Below are positions 57,790 through 64,000 of a DNA stretch of 64,000 nucleotides, one piece after another. This stretch comes from Botryosphaeria dothidea (lineage: Eukaryota; Ascomycota; Dothideomycetes; Botryosphaeriales; Botryosphaeriaceae): positions 4,774,001 through 4,838,000 of the forward strand of contig WWBZ02000016.1 of the NCBI GenBank assembly GCA_011503125.2, read 5' to 3'. Numbering within the stretch: the stretch's first letter is position 1; every line of letters begins with the position of its first letter. The position numbers and the translations under genes were made by a program. The notes beneath the pieces were generated by a model. It did not search any database and was not told the origin of the DNA. It saw nothing but the letters and a program-made list of their open reading frames with translations.

Positions 57790-59446
57790 ATGCGTGCTCA
57801 TACTTTGCAGTACTTGGCACTCGCTACAGCAGCATTGCTCTATGGCAAGCGAGCTGCCGCTGAGGATGATAGGGCAGTATTTGCTCATTACATGGTTTGT
57901 CACTCCCCGACACTTTCCACGCTGGCCGTTGCTAACAACTCCTGTAGGTCGGAAGAATAAACGAGGATCATGTTCATCAAGATGTCGATGATGCTGCTGC
58001 AATGGGCTTGGATGGCTTTGCACTGAATCTCGGAAGCCCCACTGAATCCTTTTCTCGCGATGTATTCGACTATATTTTCGACTACACCCGTGACAACCAC
58101 CCCGACTTTAAGCTATTCATTAGCATGGACCTCTGGTCGCCGAAGAATCTATCCGATTTTGATCAATTCTTCACCGACTTCCTTGCCCATGATGCCTACT
58201 ACAAAGGCCCTAACGGCTTCCCATTTGCCAGTACGTACGGCAATGGCGGATTTTCGAAGGACACATGGCAAGATTGGAAGGAAAGATGGGCCAACAAGCT
58301 TTACTTCGTACCTGACTTCGCTGGAATGATGGGCTCTGATGATTCTGCCCCTGAGTGGTGGGATGAGTGGGGAGACATCGCCGACGGCCTCTTCAGCTGG
58401 GAGACGGCATGGCCCGTCCAGAACCAAACAAACACCCTGAGCATCGCCGCGGACAACGACCATCTGACCTCCGCAACCAAGAACGACAAGTCATACATGA
58501 TCGGTAAGCCCAACCTCGACCCCGACCCCCTCTCCAACACAGCAACCCACTGACCCACGCTCTCCCCCCCCCCCCCACACACACAGGCCTCAGCATGCTC
58601 CAATACAAAAACTCCTACGGCGCCAACCTCTACCGCGCCGGCGAGGAGAACCTCTCCTGGCGCATCCACAACATCCTCAACATGACGACCAAACCCGCGT
58701 TCGCCCAGATCCTCACCTGGAACGACGGGCCCGAGTCGCACTACGTCGGCACCATCTGGCCCGAGCAGAACAACGACACCGTCCCCACCGCCTACGCCTC
58801 CCAGTCCGCCGCTCCGCACAACGCCATCCAGCCCCTCCTGACCTCGTTCATCTCCGCCTTCAAGGACGACCTGGGCGCGGCCGACATGCAGCCGCCGAAG
58901 GACAGCACGGCCGTCGGCGCGCTGTGGTACAAGCCCATCCTCGGCTCGACCGTCTGCAAGAACGAGTCCAGCGGCGACCTGCACGACGCGAAGCCCGACG
59001 GGTATGCCGTCGCGGCCGACGTGTCTGCCTGGGCCGTCGTCGTCGCGGATGGGGACGACGGCTTCAGGCTGCATGGGTACAGTGGCGGCGAGCAGGTCGG
59101 CGAGGTGGCGCTGACCGCTGGGCTCAACTTCGGCAACTTTAGCGCGCTCAGGGAGGGCCAGCAGTGCATGGAGGTCAGGAACGGCAAGGGCGATCTAGTG
59201 CTCGTGGCGACGGGTGGGAGGGGCGTTACGACCGATTGCCCGGATGGGATTTATAACCTCAACCCTCAGATTTTGGGGCTGGGCGATGATGTGTCGCAGG
59301 GTGGCTGTTCTGGGGGTGATGAGGAAACGAGTGGCGGGGATGGTGGGGATGGGAAGGAGAGCTGGGGTGTGCCGGCGAGGGTGCTGGATCGGTGGGGAAT
59401 GCTGGTGGCGGTGGTGGTGTCGGCGGTGTGGGTTGGTGGTTGGTGA
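57790..59446 (+). CDS. GH71 alpha-1,3-glucanase, secreted
   Basis: There are three exons: 57790-57894, 57948-58503 and 58587-59446, giving 506 aa. Introns are 53 bp (GCTAAC branch, TGTAG acceptor) and 83 bp (C-rich, ACACAG acceptor). The ATG at 57790 starts a signal peptide (MRAHTLQYLALATAALLYG). GH71 words are FAHYMVGRINEDH, AAAMGLDGFALNLGS, DFKLFISMDLW, LYFVPDFAGMM, the likely active-site segment DGLFSWETAWP (acidic residues at both ends), and QILTWNDGPESHYVGTIWPEQ. Family members hydrolyse alpha-1,3-glucan (mutan) of fungal cell walls, for remodelling, cell separation or attack on other fungi. The C-terminus has a Gly/Ser/Asp-rich linker with Cys and then a hydrophobic tail (WGMLVAVVVSAVWVGGW), which suggests GPI anchoring. 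An upstream in-frame Met at 57706 is less likely, because the downstream Met gives a cleaner signal peptide. Confidence 0.95.
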
Positions 59447-61214
59447 GCCGATTTCCCTTTTGTTTACTCTTGATGAGGTATGATTATACGTTTATGATGA
59501 GCTTCTTAGAAGAAATGCTGTCGCGGAGCGTTCTGGTTTGGGTCTTTTTAGGTCGATTGGAGATACCCCCTTGTTGGGCATTAGACGAGACATAGACTGG
59601 TATAGATATGATTAACCTTGAGACGTGCATTGGTATGAAGACGGAACTGTGGGCACTGCTGGATGTTACAGACGCACACGGTAGAGGACGAAATTCTGTG
59701 CTGAGAACCAGAGGGTCACCGGACTTTGTGACCGCCTGCTGACGCTCTCATCGCCGCACAACTTTTTCGTACTTAAGGTAGCGCTAGCTAATCTTTACAG
59801 TGAACCTTCTTCACTACAGGCTTACCGCCCAACATTCCAAAGACAAGGCCTAGCAAGCTCCTTCGTCATACTAGCAATTTTTATTCTTTCTTAGGCCTTT
59901 ATCTCGGGAGTCTTGCTTATCGTGTGGACGGAAGATGACTTCTCGAAACGCCAATGGGGATGAAGAACGACAAATAACGATTAAGGAATACAATAACAGA
60001 TTATATACTACACGGCAGCAACTAAGTTAAACGATAGTTAACGCACAAAATGTGATTAAAACAACCAAAGACACAGGAAGTAGTCTTGCATGTGTCCATC
60101 GATTGGGCCGGGGGTGTTATTGTCATGGTTGCATCTGACTTTCCTCAGATTTAAGAAATCGAACGTTGTGGTGAGGAAAAAGCAAGCGAAACCTGGAATG
60201 CCCGTCTTTCTATACCCGCCATATCGGAAGCCCGGGCGGAGGTTGCATGGGTCACATTGCTCAGAGATGTATTTGATGCCACTCCATATTACCATAAGGC
60301 TTAGGAGTAGTCTGCTGTACCCAGAAGATAAGGATCAGTCCGCCTTTTTAAGACGCTGGAAAGTCTACCTGCCGGATTTCACTCTATGTGAGCACTCCAG
60401 CCTTCTCCTCGATGCTGGGATGGGTGCGTTGCGACTGGTCCTCTGCTTTCTCTGGAAGTGTATGGTATCAGCGCTACTGATTATTATACATGATTGTTTC
60501 TCTACTTCGTGCTGAGACTGGCAAAGCAACTGGACATGCGGAGCTTTCTCAAACTTTGACGATGAGCTTCTCTATAAAGTAATGTAGGATAAGAGCAAGA
60601 AGATGAAGTGTGGGATGGTACTGCACAACAGCGCCGTTTAGATGGTTTGGTGACCGTGAGGCCGAAGCAGCACTTCCCAGCGAGGAGCGATCTATCGAAC
60701 TCTATCTGGACAGGACAACAGAGTCTTCACAGAAGCAAAACCATTGTTGCGTATGCCATACCAAGAGATGATAAGCACAACGAAGACGTGCTATTACACC
60801 TCAAGTATTCCACGTGTTCGAGCGGCAGCTACCATCACGGTATGTATACAGGCGTCTGATTTGGCTGCTGTGCACGGGGCTGATGAAGCACCTTCGGGAT
60901 TGAAATATTCCTTTCTTTAAGCGAAGCGTGGTTCGGTGGATTTGAAAGCTGCAAACTCATTGGATCTCGATGCAGACCAAAGAGTAGTGCCAATAGATGT
61001 TTTGACTGCTGTGAAGGCAGAATTACGGTGGTTTTCCTAAAGGGAATATGTCTGGTTAGCTGCCGATAAGTGATTCATCTGGGTGAGGATGTCGTGATCA
61101 CCAGAACGTGATGAGCATCGCTGTTCGTGTAAATCGGTGAGCGTACATCTTAATACTACTTGTCAGCGGGGTTAATACACCTTCAAAATACTACACAAGA
61201 TCTTTGAAACTCCA
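59447..61214. other. Intergenic, about 1.8 kb, AT-richer
   Basis: No supported gene. The frame 60090-60515 (plus) and its mirror 60056-60295 (minus) have no signal peptide or family motif. The DNA is somewhat AT-rich and could include decayed sequence. Confidence 0.5.
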
Positions 61215-62334
61215 TCAGTGACCGTTGAGCTTAAGCATCCGTACTGCATGTGGCAGCGCTTCCCTGATGGTTTCCAGGCCCTTCGGGTAAAACATCTCAG
61301 GAGACCTGTTTGAGCCTACAGCGTTCCCCTCCCTGATCACACTACATAGTTCGCACCACTGCACATTCCAGCCCCATTTTCGATCATCGTCATCGACCAA
61401 TGTGACGAGTTCCCGACCACTTCCATCCGGGCTCAAGTCATGTGCCAATTCTCTGAGGTATAGCTCCTCCAAAGGCACGCTCTCCCGTATCAAAAGCTCT
61501 GAGAACTTCTGTAGGAAAGACCTCCAATCACCTGCCGTAAATCACGCTGCACCAAAACAGACCTGCCTCAAAGTCTTCGAGTGAGCCTTGACAACCGCAA
61601 ACAAATGCTCTTCCACACAGCTGAAATCATACAACTCCAACCGCCTCAGCCCCGGATGCCGCATCACCGGCAGCAACGAGCCAACATCGCTATTCCGAAA
61701 CACCATACACAGTTCCTCCAGCCCACAACTCAACCCAAGCAACCGAGCCACCAGCTCCGCCGGAGGCGGGCCTCCTCCCGCCCTCGCCCTCGCCCCGGCC
61801 CCGAACGACATCAAATCCAACCCAACCTCCAGAACCCGCACCCCGCTCCAAACGCCCCCCACACGCCGTCCCCCGCATCAAGCGCGCCGTCCGTCGGATA
61901 GCACCAGCATGCCTCTGCCCCGACCGACGTCCCAAACGCGCCAATCCCCCGTCCGCTCCGCGTCATCGCCCCCAGCACGACCCAGACCGCCCGCGCCATC
62001 TCGTACGAGCTGACATCCTGCTCGCAGGCGTACTCCCCCCCCCCCCCCCCCCCGGGGCCGACTCAGTCCGTCATGACAGCGCCGCTGGGCGACCCGCGGA
62101 TCTCGCAGGCGCGGCGGCTGCTCGCCTCGACGCGCACAGCGCGACGTCGGTGGAGTGATGAGCGGCGTTGGCTTCCAGCGCCGCCAGGCCCTCGGCGGTG
62201 GGCTGCTCGAAGGAGACTTCGAGGGATTCGATGGAGAGGGCGAAGGTCGGGTCGGCGGAGAGCTGGGCGAGGAAGGCCGAGAGGCAGGGTTCGGAGAGGT
62301 TGATGACTGCGGTTTTGGTGCCGGTGGTGTACAT
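61215..62334 (-). pseudogene. Broken fungal F-box/LRR-like gene
   Basis: Pieces of one protein appear in order on the minus strand, but in different frames: TAVINLSEPCLSAFLAQL from the ATG at 62334, then EYACEQDVSSYEMARAVWVVLGAMTRSG (only key words given: EQDVSSYEMA, VWVVLGAM), then VRVLEVGLDLMSF, HPGLRRLELYDFSCVEEHLF, and finally DWRSFLQKFSELLIRESVPLEELYLREL to a stop at 61215. The breaks are a run of 16-18 G (C on plus, ~62037-62054), a frame change near 61870, and an in-frame TGA at 61542-61544. The Leu-rich pattern and layout resemble the large fungal family of F-box-associated proteins; no F-box itself is visible. The homopolymer break may be an assembly artefact, but the TGA and second shift are not homopolymeric. 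Confidence 0.55.
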
Positions 62335-62697
62335 TTCTCTCTCTCTTGTTGGGGATGCACGCACTCGGAGATGGAGAGGAGAGTTGTGGGGCTCAGAACT
62401 CCAAATATGAAAAACTAGGCATATCTTATTTTTGGGCGTATTTGGAGGATGGTCCAGCCTGGACCATTTGGGGGCCGTTGTTTAGCGCGGAGTCATAGCA
62501 TGGCTGGGCCTGTGGGATTCAGTGGCTATTTTTGAACACGATATCACGGTGATCACGTCCAAAATATGCATAGGACATTATTCCATACGCCCGCAGTCAT
62601 GAAATCAACTCAGATTGATATTGCTTGAGGGAGGCACACGTAGAGGAGAAGTGATTTCCACTGAGCCGAATTTGCCGGCAACTACTTAGCGAACCCG
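62335..62697. other. Intergenic gap, 363 bp
   Basis: This stretch lies between the start of the broken F-box-like gene and the stop of the tandem cysteine-module gene, both on the minus strand. It should contain the 3' UTR of the latter. GTCCAGCCTGGACC (62451-62464) is a small perfect-arm palindrome. Nothing else is seen. Confidence 0.5.
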
Positions 62698-63408
62698 TCA
62701 CATATGGTTGTTGCCCTGCACCGGACAGTCGCACTTGTAGTTTGACAATATTCCATTCGTTGGATACCCATTCCCTTGCGAACACACAGCATCGCAAGAT
62801 TGCTGAGTGTTTATCTGAGATCTCCATCATCAGCAAGCACTCTTTTTTCATGCACGAAATCCGTACCGCGCAGAAGCACCCATGATAAGTGGTGTCCGTA
62901 TCGCCGCCAGTACCGGTCGTGCGACAGTTCTTGATATCCAGATGATCTTTGAACGCTTGGTTGAATGCCTGGACCGTGTAAGGTCAGTGATCATGTTCAT
63001 TCGCTCTGGGATGAGCAGTCTGACCGGGTTGTTTGGAACGTAGACCTTCTGGTTACATATCGTCCCGCAATCGTCGTCGCTTCGGCACTTGACGTGGAAA
63101 GTGTTGTCAGCCTCTGCTTCCATATGGCGTCTGGAAGATTATTGGAGGAGCTTACGAAGCAATCACAGACCGGTTTCGGCTGCAGGTCGTGGACGCACTT
63201 CCCGATCAACGGGTTTCCAGGCGGACCGGCGCAGTATGTTTGGCACTCATCGTCACTTTGACAATAGTGCCAGTCCTTCAAAGATCATCAGAGATTTTTG
63301 AGTGTAAAATATGAAGACCGGACATACTTCATTCGAAGACCCCTGGGGATAAGCCACCGCAGATGTCAATAGCCGAAAAGCAAGGGTGATAAACCAGACT
63401 AACTTCAT
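62698..63408 (-). CDS. Secreted protein with three tandem defensin-like (CS-alpha-beta) cysteine modules
   Basis: I assembled five exons from splice sites: 63408-63328, 63275-63156, 63087-63025, 62968-62867 and 62802-62698. Every junction is phase 0, giving 156 aa. Introns are 52, 68, 55 and 64 bp with CTGAC/CTGAT branch sites; the first two end in AAG. Exon 1 is a signal peptide (MKLVWFITLAFRLLTSAVA) plus PQGSSNE. Module 1 (exon 2) has cysteine spacing C-x5-C-x3-C-x11-C-x9-C-x-C. Module 2 (exons 3-4) has C-x5-C-x3-C-x24-C-x15-C-x-C and shares SDD[E/D]C with module 1. Module 3 (exon 5) has C-x3-C-x16-C-x-C, lacking the first and fourth cysteines, which are disulfide partners in CS-alpha-beta folds. 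The CxxxC...CxC signature is that of defensins and related small disulfide proteins. Introns sit just after the CxC of modules 1 and 2, so modules correspond to exons. Role unknown: antimicrobial or effector activity is inference. Confidence 0.75.
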
Positions 63409-64000
63409 CTTGGATGCTTTTGAACCAACAAGTTGCAAAGAGCGGCACGAGATTGACTTGCGCGCCGCTAATATATTCGAGGACGACCTCGAGGTACAGA
63501 AGCCCATTCTGTACCTGCCAAAAATAAAGGTTGAATAAGGTTGAGCGGCCAATCAGACGGAGAGTTAATTCATCGCCGGTAGCATCCGCGATGGCACTAC
63601 TTACGCCTTAGCTACGATCTTCCAAAGTGACTTACTAGCTGTGTTCTGGTTTGAATCAGCAGAAGGGGCCTGGTATGGGCCTTAATAGCTCTTGTAGAGT
63701 GATCACTTGTGCGCTGATATTATGGACGAAGTGGCGCGCTATCGGCAGCGACTCTTGGTTAGTTATGGGTAGGCTTCTCATTGTAGTTCTAAGTTTAGCA
63801 ATCCGTCGGAATTTGCGCTAAAGGACTAATGCAGCGCGAGCACCATTCATTAGTGACGGGTACGTTTAGGGCCTATCATCTGCTTTTACGCTGGTCTATT
63901 GGGAGGACTGCTGGGATCACTTGCTGTATCCTTCTTAGTATATCAGCATCTCGGAACAACGTGACCCTTTAATACGTTCTGCCCAAAGTTTATCTCAACA
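63409..64000. other. Upstream region of the cysteine-module gene
   Basis: These 592 bp run to the window edge. The part next to 63408 is the promoter and 5' UTR of the secreted tandem cysteine-module gene. No further gene start or repeat is recognised. Confidence 0.5.

Noticed and set aside
60056..60515. Possible small gene with a few cysteines
   Set aside because: No signal peptide, no splice arrangement that improves it, and mirrored frames on both strands.
1..64000. tRNA, rRNA and CRISPR arrays
   Set aside because: I looked for tRNA B-box-like GGTTCGAATCC signals and spaced direct repeats. I found isolated TTCGA words without a matching cloverleaf and no regularly spaced repeats. A tRNAscan-SE run would settle the tRNA question.

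Overview
The window is nuclear DNA of a filamentous ascomycete (Pezizomycotina; Dothideomycetes is my tentative guess). The genes carry short spliceosomal introns of about 50-110 bp with GT donors and CTRAY-like branch sites. Recognisable fungal families include an RGS-LOV photoreceptor, a fungal rhodopsin-domain membrane protein, GH71, tannase/feruloyl esterase and an omega-like GST. I see no bacterial operons, CRISPR array or rRNA, and no tRNA that I could recognise by eye. Exon coordinates come from reading splice sites by hand. Each spliced model was checked for reading-frame continuity.

Layout. 1-4.4 kb (minus): a truncated giant low-complexity protein in which Trp-Gly cores alternate with Lys blocks and Pro/Glu linkers. 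7.7-10.2 kb (minus): an unrecognised Ser-rich coiled-coil protein. 12.5-15.4 kb (plus): an RGS-LOV blue-light photoreceptor with a 578-bp intron inside LOV. 17.2-18.4 kb (minus): a chymotrypsin-like peptidase with Cys in the nucleophile position and a one-base frameshift. 19.6-25.8 kb is a compact housekeeping block: TIM44 (minus) divergent from mitochondrial uS11m (plus), then a PPPDE/DeSI-type peptidase (minus) divergent from the Ola1/YchF ATPase (plus). 28.0-29.3 kb: a seven-helix rhodopsin-domain protein. 30.2-31.5 kb: a decayed tannase-family esterase. 32.8-33.2 kb: a tiny secreted Cys-rich protein in four exons. 33.2-53.9 kb: about 20 kb that is almost empty of genes, around one C2H2 zinc-finger factor at 40.1-41.0 kb. 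53.9-56.6 kb (minus): a conserved basic-domain protein directly upstream of a GST and possibly spliced onto it. 57.8-59.4 kb (plus): a secreted GH71 alpha-1,3-glucanase. 61.2-62.3 kb: a broken LRR/F-box-like gene. 62.7-63.4 kb (minus): a five-exon secreted protein made of three tandem defensin-like cysteine modules.

How the parts relate. The core block serves mitochondrial import and translation, (de)SUMOylation or deubiquitination, and translation-associated GTPase/ATPase function. The flanks are accessory: secreted hydrolases, Cys-rich secreted peptides, sensory proteins and decaying genes. The most novel-looking items are the three-module CS-alpha-beta-like protein at the right end, the WG-repeat protein at the left end, the Cys-nucleophile chymotrypsin-like protein, and the possible domain-GST alternative fusion.
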